64,000 nucleotides of DNA from Hetaerina americana (Eukaryota > Arthropoda > Insecta > Odonata > Calopterygidae): assembly GCA_022747635.1 (NCBI GenBank), contig JAKTNV010000089.1, positions 124,001 through 188,000 of the forward strand. Direction: 5' to 3'. Under the pieces are notes generated by a model. It was given only the letters and a program-made list of their open reading frames with translations. It did no database searches and was not told where the DNA came from. A program made the translations under genes and the position numbers. This document shows positions 48,936-59,051 of the stretch, piece after piece; the stretch's first letter is position 1; each line of letters begins with the position of its first letter.

Positions 48936-49250
48936 TACCCTGCGGACCACCGCTAGGGCGTGTGGCAGGGAATGATTACACACCAGACTACCCTTGACCC
49001 AAAACAAATTTCCTCTTGGTGTGCTCGGACAAATGTTATTTTATTCTGCTCCCTTATAATTCGTGGGAAAAAGACATCTTAAATATATCCGTTCCTCACT
49101 TAATCTCTCGAATTTTATTCATATGATCTCTTCTACTGTAATACGATCTACCTTTTACGCAACGCGTATAACCTTTGCTTTGACCGTGCCTTTGTTTTCT
49201 TTGGACGTCTATGAAAGATTTTTCACGTCGAAATACTACAATGGCGAATA
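48936..49250 (-). mobile_element. LINE 3' end with terminal hairpin, second long copy
   Basis: Shares more than 150 bp with 47739-47930: taccctgc...gtgtggcaggg, then 'gattacacaccaga', a block around 'cggacaaatgttatt', and 'gacatcttaaat' followed by a cctcacttaat-like segment. Minus-strand remains of the C-terminal RTDxFKMSF motif lie at about 49070-49100. Flanked upstream by unrelated sequence. Confidence 0.65.
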
Positions 49251-49324
49251 ATCGAGCTCAATAATAATAATAATTACAAGTATCGTTCTGTCGAGTTAGA
49301 AATTAAAGTTCCAATCGTTTTGTT

Positions 49325-49580
49325 TTGGGTGGCGTGGTAGTTTTGTGAGTGGAGCATTAGACCGACGGATTCCAGGGTGTAAAATTCGATTGGTGCCTCC
49401 GAACTCCACCAAAAATACGTGCTTTTCTCAGTACTAGGACTTCCTGGGAAACTGCAAGTGGCAAAATGAAAGGAACTGTCCCTCGAAGCCCGGGGCGTGT
49501 GAATCTCACACGCCCGGTGTCATAAGGCTTGATACGAGATGATCTCCACCCTCACCTATAGGAGTAACCTTCGCTTTGAG
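49325..49580 (+). repeat. tRNA-derived SINE, diverged copy
   Basis: Head with 'ggcgtggtagttttgtgagtg' (A-box-like) and 'gtgtaaaattcgattgg' (weak B box). The body follows with 'acttcctgggaaactgcaag', 'gaaaggaactgtccc' and 'cataaggcttgata'. A 10-bp perfect palindrome (49493-49502 with 49506-49515) sits just where the 40-275 copy carries a different palindrome. Confidence 0.7.
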
Positions 49581-49843
49581 GGCGGGTTTTCATCATCCCA
49601 AGTGGATGGAGTGTACCTATAAATTTCCTTTGAACGTGACACCTCTCGAAGTGTCGTTGAGAGACGGTGAAGTGAATAAAAATAAGTTGGGGCCAATATG
49701 CGATGAAGGGAGGCGTCTACGAGGAAGGGGAGAATTTCGGAGCCATTATTTGAATAAGGAGATGACCAAAGAAAGGAAGGTGGAGCAATGGCGAAACCCG
49801 GGATTTCACCGGGCGTAGCTATTTTATTATTATTATTATATTG

Positions 49844-49895
49844 TACACTGCAAGCAACAGCTAGGGTGTGTGGCAGAGGGTGATTACACTGCTGA
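49844..49895 (-). repeat. LINE 3'-terminal hairpin copy
   Basis: tacactgcaagcaacagct followed by agggtgtgtggcagaggg and tgattaca: a mutated copy of the shared hairpin terminus, preceded by a TTA-trinucleotide run (about 49823-49840). Confidence 0.6.
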
Positions 49896-50399
49896 CTACT
49901 TATGATACGAACATCTACAACTTAGCATTCAAACCGTCACGACTGCATGTGACAGAAGTCGTCAGGGCACTAGCTATTTTAGTGAAGTTTAGTGACATTC
50001 CGGATGCTCAAATTGTCGTAAGCTATACTTTCTAACGTTGTGGTCTCGAATTGTGTGAGAGAAAAATGATTGCATGCATCAAATTGACTCGATAGTCAAT
50101 TTCACTTAACTTCGAACAGCAGTCGCGTCTATCAGTGTTATACGCCACTATAATTATTCCTTCCGGGTCAAATTGGAACTCGAACGATTTATACCTTTTA
50201 TCCAAAAGTTCGAGCCGCACGGGTACTCTTCGTCTTCGCTTCCGGAGCCTGCCAACGCAATTCGCCTATCCATTCTGAAAATCAGTTGAAGTCAACTGGG
50301 AAACTGACCGAGAGGTTATCATCAGTGGAACGAACAGTGGAATAGTGATTTTTTACCCAGCCATCATGCTCGCTTTCTACAACACCACGCCTGAATTTA
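49896..50399. other. non-coding, nothing recognised
   Basis: May include weathered LINE 3' sequence adjoining the hairpin copy, but no block could be matched. Confidence 0.35.
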
Positions 50400-51240
50400 C
50401 ACTGTTGAAAGCGTAAGATATCCCCTCACCTCCGATCAAACCCGCAATCGCACTTGCGTCTGGGAAGTCCATCCTCAGAAGAAGGAGATGGTACACCACC
50501 CTATGTAAACCGTACCGCCGTCGACTTCCTCTCCCGCGCTTCTCTTTCCCCCGTGGGAGGCGACGGCGTCCGTCTCAACACCGCCCCCTCGAGCCGCCGG
50601 TGGCGCCCACCCCCACCGCCCTCCTCTCTTCCCCGCCCCGCCGCTGCTACCCACTAATCCCACGCCCCGTCCTCTGCCCTCACAGCGCTGCTTTGTTGGC
50701 TTCCCCGGCAGCTCACGAGTCTTTTATTTTACTGCGGGAAGGGGGGCGGCAGGGCGCCGTCGCCAACCCTTTAGTGATCAAAACGTGCCCAGATTGAGGG
50801 TCACGAAGAGTGAGTGTGTCGGGAGTGTGTGGGGAGGGGTTTCCGTGGGGGTGGGGAGGGGAGGTTGGTATGGCGAGGGTGGTAGGAAGGGAGGGACAGG
50901 GAGGGTAAACGGTACATTGCGGCCGGGACGCCAAGGTTACAGTCTCCGGACTTCTGTCGTCCGGACGCGGTGCGAGATGGGGGAGTGGGAGATGGGGACG
51001 GTGCCTTGCTTTTCTGCTCCGCTCCCTCCCAGCGTTGACGCCTCGTCTTAGGTTCCCGGTTACGCCCCCTCTGCGGTGTCACCGCCCCACTAGGCAGTCG
51101 AGTATGTGTGTGTTTGTGTGGGACGGCGGGTGGAATGGAATCTAGGATTGCCCTCGCGAGGCATGCGTAGCATTCCCTCCCCACTTTCCAGCCGCGCAGC
51201 AGTTCCCGTGCAACTGAGTTGCCGACTGAAAAAAATAATC
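50400..51240. other. GC-rich, CpG-containing island
   Basis: A long stretch with many CpG dinucleotides (for example 50515-50640) and strand-skewed C-rich, then G-rich blocks (50815-50910). Potential splice signals exist (ccctcacag ending near 50685; gtgagt near 50808) but no frame with a recognisable domain links them. The overlapping long frames on both strands reflect composition. Plausibly a promoter or untranslated first-exon region. Confidence 0.5.
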
Positions 51241-51942
51241 CACAAATATTTTACAAGAACGTAGTGAATCTGACATACATTAGGATGGAGGGTGGTTACT
51301 CTGGATAAAATGTATTTCGGTAATAATTTTATCCCTAAAAATAATGATGTGACTTGACCAGGTGATGGCTGGTGAGCGCACACCCTTGTAACAGCTTGCG
51401 AGGTATTATGTAGATGAGTACACGAACTTTTCAATGAGGATTAGCCTGTAGTTTTGACCTTCCTAATTAGAAGTAATATAGTCAGGTTTTTAGGAGTGAA
51501 AACGGAATAAGGCACGGACTTGACTGCTATTTCACTGCTACGCTTTTACGCCCCTTATTAATTAATTTTAATGTGTTCACTTTAATGCCTCGCATGGCAA
51601 TACATCACTTTTCGGCGTCAGTTCTCATAATTGGCCGAGGTGAATAGTTGATGGTTCCAATGGTGATAACGATGATAAGTAGTCATGAAAAATGAATTAA
51701 TTTAAGCATCAATTCGCCTAAACACCATATTAATTTCACGTAGGGATTTGGTAACAAGAGGGGATCTTTGGTGGCAAATTTTGTCTCAGTTTTGAAATAT
51801 TAACATTTGCATTATTTCTCCTCAATATTTTAAACCAGATCCTAACTTAACATATGCGCACAGTCAATTAATTAATTTCGTTTCTGAAAGCTACACTCTT
51901 GACATAAACGTCAAAGTAAGACTTGATGAGTTTGATCATTGT
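51241..51942. other. non-coding, nothing recognised
   Basis: AT-rich; no supported feature. Confidence 0.4.
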
Positions 51943-51984
51943 TATCACCCCCTGCCACACATCCTAGCGGTGGCTTGCAGGGTA
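51943..51984 (+). repeat. LINE 3'-terminal hairpin copy, plus orientation
   Basis: 'ccccctgccacacatcctag' followed by 'cggtggcttgcagggta' is the reverse complement of the minus-strand copies, so the source LINE ended here reading rightward. Upstream coding remains are not recognisable. Confidence 0.65.
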
Positions 51985-53129
51985 CCAAACAATCCAAAAA
52001 AGCAAGGTACAAACTGGGGGAAAATCCTAAATATCCGTGATCCTTAACAGCAGATGAACTCATCGTTCATCTGGTTACTCCGTTGCATACTCTTTTTGAA
52101 TTCTTTCTATTTCATCATTGTCGCAATTTGATAACAATACTAAGACTGGTGCAACTCCCTCCTCCGTTTTCTTCTCGACAAAGTGTAGCTTCGTCCTTTA
52201 TTTTGTAGCCCCTAAAGTCAAATCTCTCAAATATTCCTCAAATGTTTATTTGTTAGTTTTCCAGTCCGAGTATTAATAACTGAAGCTCTTCGTCTTTTCT
52301 AGTCTCTTCCAACTGCAGCCACCTTTATTTCTTACTCTTCATCAAATCTATTGCATTCTGAATGCTTCGCATTCGTTCATTTTTGCTGCTTTGCCTCAGA
52401 TTTTCGTACCTTTGTGTCCTTTTGGTGGATTCCTTTTGATTTTACTTTCCATCGCTGTACTTTAAAGTGCATTTTGTCTGATGAAGAGGGCCACTAATGC
52501 TGTTTGTTTCTTTTTCTTCGTCGGATGGCCCTAATTTCTACTTTTCTCATGGCATCGTCGTACATATATCTCATTTTCTTCGTTGGCATGGATCGTCTCT
52601 AACTCCCTTCCTTAAAGCTTTGACCGTTGATCATTACTTGGTCTGCTTCCCAATTTTTCTCAATGATTCAAGCCCATGAGCCGACGAGTCAAGAGAATCA
52701 ATTCTTGTCTAATATGAACCGGGAGTAATAATATGTGCATTGTATATGAAATCCGTAGTGGCTTGTAATGCACACAAAGAGTTCATGTTCTCTACGATAC
52801 TTTGAAGAATGATCAGCAGGTATCTATCGACTTGGTACTCTTCGTAGATCATTTTCATTGGGAATTCACATCACTATTTAATCTATGTATAAATCGAGGA
52901 GCTAAATGTAAGTTGTACATTGACGTTGGAGACCATTTAGAACAGGCAAAGCAGTCCGCCTATCTTGGAATAGTTTAACAGAAATGGACTAGCCCAAAAT
53001 ACAACTTATTATTAGAAGCAGTTGTCTGCAGGATTAGATTATGCTTTTGATGAACCTTGTACGTACACGCTACTGTGCTTCTAAGCCCTAACTAGCATGA
53101 TACCAAATATATTTAGATTCCCATAGTAT
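51985..53129. other. mostly non-coding, nothing certain
   Basis: The pyrimidine-rich plus strand at 52130-52480 resembles the antisense of LINE linker or endonuclease sequence in texture, but I could not match a motif confidently. Confidence 0.3.
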
Positions 53130-53560
53130 ATTCTTCCCTCCCTCTAACTCACTTTCCCTCTATTGCCATCTTCACCATCTCTTTGCCTCTCAGTGTCTCC
53201 TGCACCAACTGTCGTGTCTTACACAAATTTCTCCCGACAACTTTCTCTGTTTCCCTACCATACCTAGAACTTCATCGTTTTTTCCTTTATATTCATTTAT
53301 TTTTTACATTCTTTTCCACGCCCATATCTTCATAAACTCCTCTCCACTCATCTAAACGCCTCCAATCTATGGTTATCCTGCTGTCTCAACGACTATGTTC
53401 CTGAACAATATCAAACTCGCTCCATATGAATGTATTCACTGGTCTTTTTCTTACATCACTAATTAAGGCGGCCGTCATTTACTCCCTCCTCTTTGTAAAC
53501 ACGTCTTTAGCTAACGCAACTCATCTTGTGAGGTCCCCACCCTTCTGCCCACACTCATCC
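53130..53560 (-). mobile_element. LINE-alpha fragment (C-terminal and 3' region), old
   Basis: The reverse complement matches the C-terminal part of LINE-alpha. The clearest blocks correspond to 'gtcatcaactccctcctcct' (RRELMT region, here near 53476), 'gcctagcgcaattcttct' (RRIALGK, near 53511), 'ttccacgcccatatcttc' (EMWVWRRM, near 53312) and 'accatacctagaacttc' (VLGMVG, near 53258). No open frame. Confidence 0.65.
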
Positions 53561-53574
53561 GAACACTTTCCAAA

Positions 53575-53990
53575 TACATGAACGAAGAGAAGATTTAAAG
53601 GAAGAGATTCGGTAGGCAAAGAAGGCTTCATAAAGATGGAGAAGCGATGACATAAACAATAATTAAAGACGTAAAGAAAAAAATAAGTGAAAACCTTCAC
53701 ACAAAGATTACTTTAGTGCGTCTCGGGTTGTCGAGGCAAGTGAATTTTGAGATGTGGGTGTGTGTAGGAGGGAAAAACTGAAATTGACGGGAAGAAAAAT
53801 AAACGAAGGAAGTATGAGCATGGTAGGGGAAGAGAAGGTTTTTAAGAGATAAAAGAAGAAGGCATGGAAAATGGATGAAAGACATATTCAGTGACAATGG
53901 AATGTTTGAGGTTGTGATAGAGGGGAGAACGTTGCGTAAGCAAGGAAGGTCTCTTGGACGGAATCGGGAGCGGTGTGGCTTATAAAGTTA
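53575..53990 (+). mobile_element. LINE-alpha fragment, head-to-head with the preceding copy
   Basis: The plus strand follows 57740-58160: 'ggtaggcaaagaaggcttca' (GKEAF), 'gacgtaaagaaaaaaataag' (DVKKRLV), 'tttgagatgtgggtgtg' (FEMWVW), 'gaagtatgagcatggtagg' (EVLGMVG), 'ggaatgtttgaggttgtgat' and 'tcttggacggaatcggga'. Stops and indels throughout. Only about 15 bp separate it from the oppositely oriented copy at 53130-53560. Confidence 0.7.
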
Positions 53991-54129
53991 AGCAGTAGTT
54001 AATTTCCGGTCCATGTGTCTCTTTGTTTTTAGAATATTGTTAACAGTCCAATACTTGTATAACCCGAAACTAGCAATCATAGGTAAGGGTTATGGCTCAT
54101 CCTGATATCACCTTTAACTCTTTTTGAGT

Positions 54130-54420
54130 TCCCTCCAGCACGTCACACGATATGCTTGTTTTCACCCCGCTGGTCCGTCGTGCGTGAATCCCCTTCCTTC
54201 GCGCGGAGTAGTATCACTTCGGTGGGAACAGTATAAGTAAGAGGGCGTCGGCGGTGAGCGGTTGGTGAGGTTTTTCGGTATGGAGGCCGAAGCGAGATAC
54301 TCCCTGGCAGACGGACCCGTGCCGCCCGCGAGGGCCGTAAAACTCAATAGCATTATGGCTTCGGCGCGCTTTTTTTTCACGACCCCCTCACTTAACACAG
54401 TGTGAGACAAAGGAGGAGGA
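54130..54420. other. small CpG-rich patch with a 41-codon frame
   Basis: A local rise in GC and CpG. On the plus strand an ATG at 54280 opens a 41-codon frame (start MEAEARYSLAD) ending at 54405. On the minus strand an 82-codon frame spans 54162-54410. Neither shows a domain. It could be a promoter/first-exon region or chance. Confidence 0.25.
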
Positions 54421-55307
54421 TAATTTGAAACGTTGATGGCGAGGGAAGTTTGGAAGGCTTTCCAATATATCCGCTTTTATGAACTTTGCCGATGGCTGTT
54501 ATTCCTCACGGATGCGCTTGGGGATGGAAAAAAATCGTTTCTTCAGTAATGATTATTGTGAGGTATTACAACTTCTTTCCCCTAGGTTGCACACCGACAT
54601 ACAACCTTTTGCTCACGTTTTGGCCTTCTAGGAGTGAAGAGAATTAAAGTCAACGGTCGTTTAACTTTGACTCGGGCATTGCTTTATTTGTCTTCCGGTT
54701 TTTAAAAAAATGCATTTTAAAAAAGATTGTAATTCATAGCGATACGGCTTCAAAAAATGACTTGGATGGTTTGCCAGCACGAGTTTCTCCCGCGTGCATA
54801 TGACGCGACGGGATACAAACATTGGATGCATTTACGGCTTGCTTTATTGCTTGTTTTAATTCGCTGCTTAAAAACTTCCCGTACGTTTAGCAAGTTATAG
54901 ACTCGTGAGGCTCTTGGTGAGGGAAGTTATTCTTATGATGCTTAGATTCTTTTGCAAAACTTACCGCTTTCCGCAGTCTCCGAGTTATTTTTTAAGAGCG
55001 CACATCATTTTAGTACAATGAAATGTAAGCCTTGATAAAATACGCAGTACCATGGATATAATTTTTGTTAGAGCAGGAAGAATTCCATTTATGATTCGGC
55101 GCACTGACGTTGTTGCGACATTTTCAATATTAATATGAAATATTACTGATATGATTTTTATTCTCAATTCATAGATTTATTATGATTTTATCACGAATGG
55201 TCTGCATTAATCATTTAAATGCAACACAAAATAAAGGGTAAAGTTAACTTAAAAATGGTAAACACAAAAGTTCTTGTCTTCGGCGTAACTTTATGTAATT
55301 TGCAAAA
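54421..55307. other. non-coding, nothing recognised
   Basis: AT-rich; no supported feature. Confidence 0.4.
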
Positions 55308-55428
55308 CATATTGAAATGAAATTATTGACTTTATAATTCCACGGGAATGTGACGAAAGAAATGACATTACTGACTTTGTAATTCCAATGGAATTACAAA
55401 GCCGATAATTTCATTTCATTTCAATATG
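55308..55428. repeat. MITE-like inverted repeat
   Basis: catattgaaatgaaa... (55308-55349) pairs with the complement at 55382-55428 apart from a 5-bp gap and a few mismatches. Inside the right half a second, perfect hairpin occurs: ctttgtaattcca and tggaattacaaag with one base between (about 55375-55401). No coding capacity. Confidence 0.75.
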
Positions 55429-55479
55429 GAAAGCTCAAATTAAAGGAAGTGGAACTATTTTTTATTTGATAGCATAGTG

Positions 55480-55900
55480 GGCGAGAATGGGGATACCACT
55501 AAGAACACATTAGTGGAAGAATTATAGTAAAAAAAGAAACATTTAAGGAAAGGGTGAAGAATTGAGGCTTAAAAAAATGTGTTTTAGTGTAGTCCAGGAA
55601 CTGAGACCTCGAGGAAAGATGATGAGGGTCCATGTGATTGGAGAATTTTCAGATGTGGGTGTGCAGAAGGATGGGTAAAATACGTGAGCTGGATAGAGGG
55701 GAAGACTAAGGAAAGAGTGATAAATATATCCAGGGAAGAGATGAAGTAAGTGGATGAGATCCGGTGAAACTGGAAAATTCGGTGGTGGAGATATTTAGAG
55801 CGGAATGTTTTAAGTTTTTATGAACGATAAAACGGTAGTTCAGTTGGTAAGAGAAAGTGATAAAATGTAGATTTTGAGTGATATAAAGTGACGTAGAATA
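55480..55900 (+). mobile_element. probable LINE-alpha fragment, very old
   Basis: 'tttcagatgtgggtgtgcag' followed by 'aaggatgggtaaaatac' parallels the FEMWVWRRMEKVK block of LINE-alpha, and 'ggaagactaaggaaagagtg' parallels TEKKTNEEV. The rest is too diverged to align with confidence. Confidence 0.4.
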
Positions 55901-57185
55901 AGAGAGAGGTCAAAGAACAATATAAGCAAAAGAAAAAGTGAGGACAATCGGAATTGAAATATGCCATGTTGCGTTATGTGGTGGTTTTTCAAGTACGTTG
56001 ATTATCTGTTTTATTATAGTAGAATAGCCGTTATATAAGAATATTCAAGTATCATGACTATCAAATGAAAAGAGACCAACTCTGCCCAAGAGACATCGTA
56101 CCATGCTAGTTACGTTATAATCTAAATCTGACCAAATTTATCTGGCTCAGTTTTTACGGCCACGATTTAAAAGGAGCTGTGCCGAATTAGCGATCCCTCC
56201 GCAATCTCAGTGAAAATATATTGCATATTGATTGGGGGAACAAGTATTCTGTTATTCTCGGAATAGCGATGAGGTTTATGGTCGGTTGGTTTTTATAGTC
56301 ATTTTCATCATTTTCACTTGGTATAGAAAAGTAAAGCAAAGTTTTTAGTTTCCATAACTTCGAAAACAAATTTAACCGGGCGCGGAAATTGCCTCTAAAA
56401 AGAAATTTATGGGGAATCGTTTGAGTAGCGTTTCGAGGAAATGATTTTCAGTACCATCGGGCTGATTTTACTATTATGAGTGAGCTAAACTATTACGGAT
56501 TACATTGGCGTTTTACATGCCATTGCATATCTACGCATCGTAAATTGAATGTGTAATTCTCTGCTCTTCATTTGAAGCGATTGATATTTACGCAAATGGT
56601 TTCTTCCCCGATTGGAAGTTTTTCTTATTTTTATAAACTATCGTTTTCCTTTATTCGGCTTTGTCACTTTAATTTTTGACTCCGACCGCTACCACCTATG
56701 GAGTTCAACTTTTGAAATAATGTCTTTTTGGTCTTCCATGCGACAAAAAATGGATCAAATGCACTAAAAGATTGAATTTTTGTTACGATTATTACCATAA
56801 CTGCCATAAAATTACACTTCTTCGTGAAAATCCGTTTATTGCTTCATTTAGCTTAAGACTCGTAATTTACTCTGGAAAAAGAATCACTCTTTACCAGGTA
56901 TTATCAATGAAAATCATGAATGGGTTAATCCAATCGTACGGTTCCATTGGGCCTTGCAAAATCTTTCTGTCGAGTAAAGGGCGCGCGAAGTGAGGTGATT
57001 ATCCTTTCTCTAAAGGATATAATTTTAAAAAGCATAACTATTAGAAAATAGAGAAGAATATGTTTTTAAAATTATCCCAGGATACAATACTTTTTCCGAG
57101 ACGCAAAATTCATTTTCCACGAACGATAGGGGATCATAATAACATTGTCGACTGCAGTAGGGTCATGTTCGGGTAAAATTATTCT
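55901..57185. other. non-coding, nothing recognised
   Basis: AT-rich spacer before the cluster of LINE ends at 57.2 kb. Confidence 0.4.
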
Positions 57186-57224
57186 GGTGTGTATTTACCC
57201 CCTGCCATATGGTGGCGGCTTGCA

Positions 57225-57226
<2 letters not shown>
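57186..57226 (+). repeat. LINE 3'-terminal hairpin copy ending in (TA)n
   Basis: 'ggtgtgtatttaccccctgc', then 'catatggtggcggcttgcagg', then directly TA repeats. Same hairpin terminus as at 51943-51984. The LINE body upstream is not recognisable. Confidence 0.6.

Positions 57227-57279
<53 letters not shown>
57227..57279. repeat. (TA)n microsatellite between two LINE pieces
   Basis: About 26 TA units between the hairpin terminus of one LINE and the truncated 5' end of LINE-alpha. Confidence 0.95.
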
Positions 57280-57282
<3 letters not shown>

Positions 57283-57284
57283 TA

Positions 57285-58298
57285 TATAATCCGCAACCTG
57301 TACATGTCTCAGACTGCTCAGGTGCGGGTGGGAAACGGGGAGTCAGGATGGGCAGTGTTAGGAAGGGGTGTAAGGCAGGGTTGCCCATTATCACCGTTGC
57401 TGTTCAACCTGTACGCAGAGGAAATGATCAAAGAGGCATGGGAAGAACTGGAGGTAGGAATGAAAGTGGGCGGGGAATTCGTAAAATCAGTTAGATTTGC
57501 TGATGACCAAGCTTTAGTTTGTCAGTCAGCCAAGGGGCTGCAAGCACTGCTTAGTGAATTGGAAATTCAGTGCGACAGGTATGGGATGAGAATCAATATT
57601 AATAAAACAAAGGTTATGCGATTTTCTAGAAAGAAAAAGGCCAAGCTTAACATTAAAATAGGAGGGCAAAAGCTAGAGCAGGTAGAACAGTTTACGTATC
57701 TCGGTAGTGTTTTGGACCAACACGGTCAAAGTAGTAGGGACGTAAGGAGAAGAATTGCGCTAGGCAAAGAGGCTTTCACAAGGAGGAGGGAGTTGATGAC
57801 AGGGACTTTGAGTAAGGATGTTAAGAAAAGACTCGTAAAAACTTTGATTTGGAGCGTAGCTATGTACGGTGCGGAAACGTGGTCATTGAAGCAGGGGGAT
57901 AGACGAAGATTGGAGGCTTTTGAAATGTGGGTGTGGAGAAGAATGGAGAAGGTGAAATGAACAGAGAAGAAAACAAATGAGGAAGTACTTGGTATGGTGG
58001 GCGAAGAGAGGGGTTTGTTGGGAGCAATCCTATGGAGGCAGGAAAAGTGGATGAAGGGGGTGTTGACCGGCAGTGGGATGTTGAAGACTGTGATAGAGGG
58101 TAGAATGTTGGGCAAAAGAGGAAAGGGAAGAAACAGGATAGAGATGTTGGACGGGATGAAGGGAGGAAGAAAGTACTCAGAGATGAAGAGGGACCTGATA
58201 TAGAGTAGGATGATGGATTTTGTGTTTTGTTAGGAGTAATAAAATATTTGTTTGGTAGTTGTGTCCATCCAAAAACCTACCTTAACCGGTAGATTACC

Positions 58299-58318
<20 letters not shown>
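57285..58318 (+). pseudogene. LINE-alpha, 5'-truncated reverse transcriptase with poly(A) tail
   Basis: Best copy of the family. The frame opens at IIRNLYMSQTAQVRV and runs through GVRQGCPLSPLLFN (near 57370), the catalytic RFADD box (codons 57493-57507), a GMRININKTKVM block, FTYLGSVLDQHG (near 57690), SVAMYGAETWSLKQ, and FEMWVWRRMEKVK. A single in-frame stop (tga, 57958-57960) replaces the Trp codon kept in the copy at 14.46 kb; otherwise the same frame continues to the natural stop at 58201-58203. The 3' untranslated region has a small hairpin (ctaccttaaccggtag, 58277-58292) and an 18-nt poly(A) at 58301-58318. The endonuclease and the reverse-transcriptase N-terminus are missing. A recent, dead-on-arrival insertion of a non-LTR element; clade not assigned. 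Confidence 0.92.

Positions 58319-58340
<22 letters not shown>
58319..58340. repeat. (TA)n at the LINE-alpha 3' end
   Basis: Eleven TA units directly after the poly(A). With the (TA)n tract at the 5' side this suggests insertion into, or growth of, TA repeats at both ends. Confidence 0.9.
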
Positions 58341-58341
<1 letters not shown>

Positions 58342-59051
58342 ATCAATAAAAACCGTAAGAGAGAAGAGGTGAAAGTAGTTAGCTACTGATGGTATTGGTT
58401 GGAGTTTGCTCTAGGGGCGTCAGTTCGCGTCAGATGTCCAATTATAGAGGCCAAAACAATAAAACGAATTTCCCGTTTACAGTATTTATGGTAAGGACCA
58501 AAAGCTAAATTGAAGGTTTTGCGGTTAAAGGAACTTAGGTATTCACCTCAATACCTCTATTTCCCCACATATATTGTATTCCCTTAACTCCCTTTTTCAT
58601 CATCATCCTCTGCCGCACGGTTTAAGATGCATATTTAGTTCTGCTGCAACATCTATGGTTATCTACTTTTTTAAATCTCATATATTAAAATAGATAGGTT
58701 ATGCTTTATTTTCTCAATGTGTCTTTCGAGAAAATGTTGATCGCACTGTTTTAAACTATGTAATTGTAAGAAGGTTTTTTTCATTGAATTTCTCTTCAAC
58801 ACGATAGACTGCAGAATGACAAACAGTAGAGGGATACGTACAGCTGGTTATATAACGTTTAGAGGCCTTCGGCCGACTGGGTCTTTCAAAAATGCATTGG
58901 TACATCTTGCCAAGCATAATTCATACTCATAGATATGTTTATGATGGTATGTAATGTCAACTAATCACATGACAAACTTTCTTATCTATCATTAAATATA
59001 TTTTTAAGAGGACCGTCCGGTTAGGGCAATACAAGACTTATACTGTACATA
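58341..59051. other. non-coding, nothing recognised
   Basis: AT-rich spacer ending with the TA target of mariner copy 2C. Confidence 0.4.
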
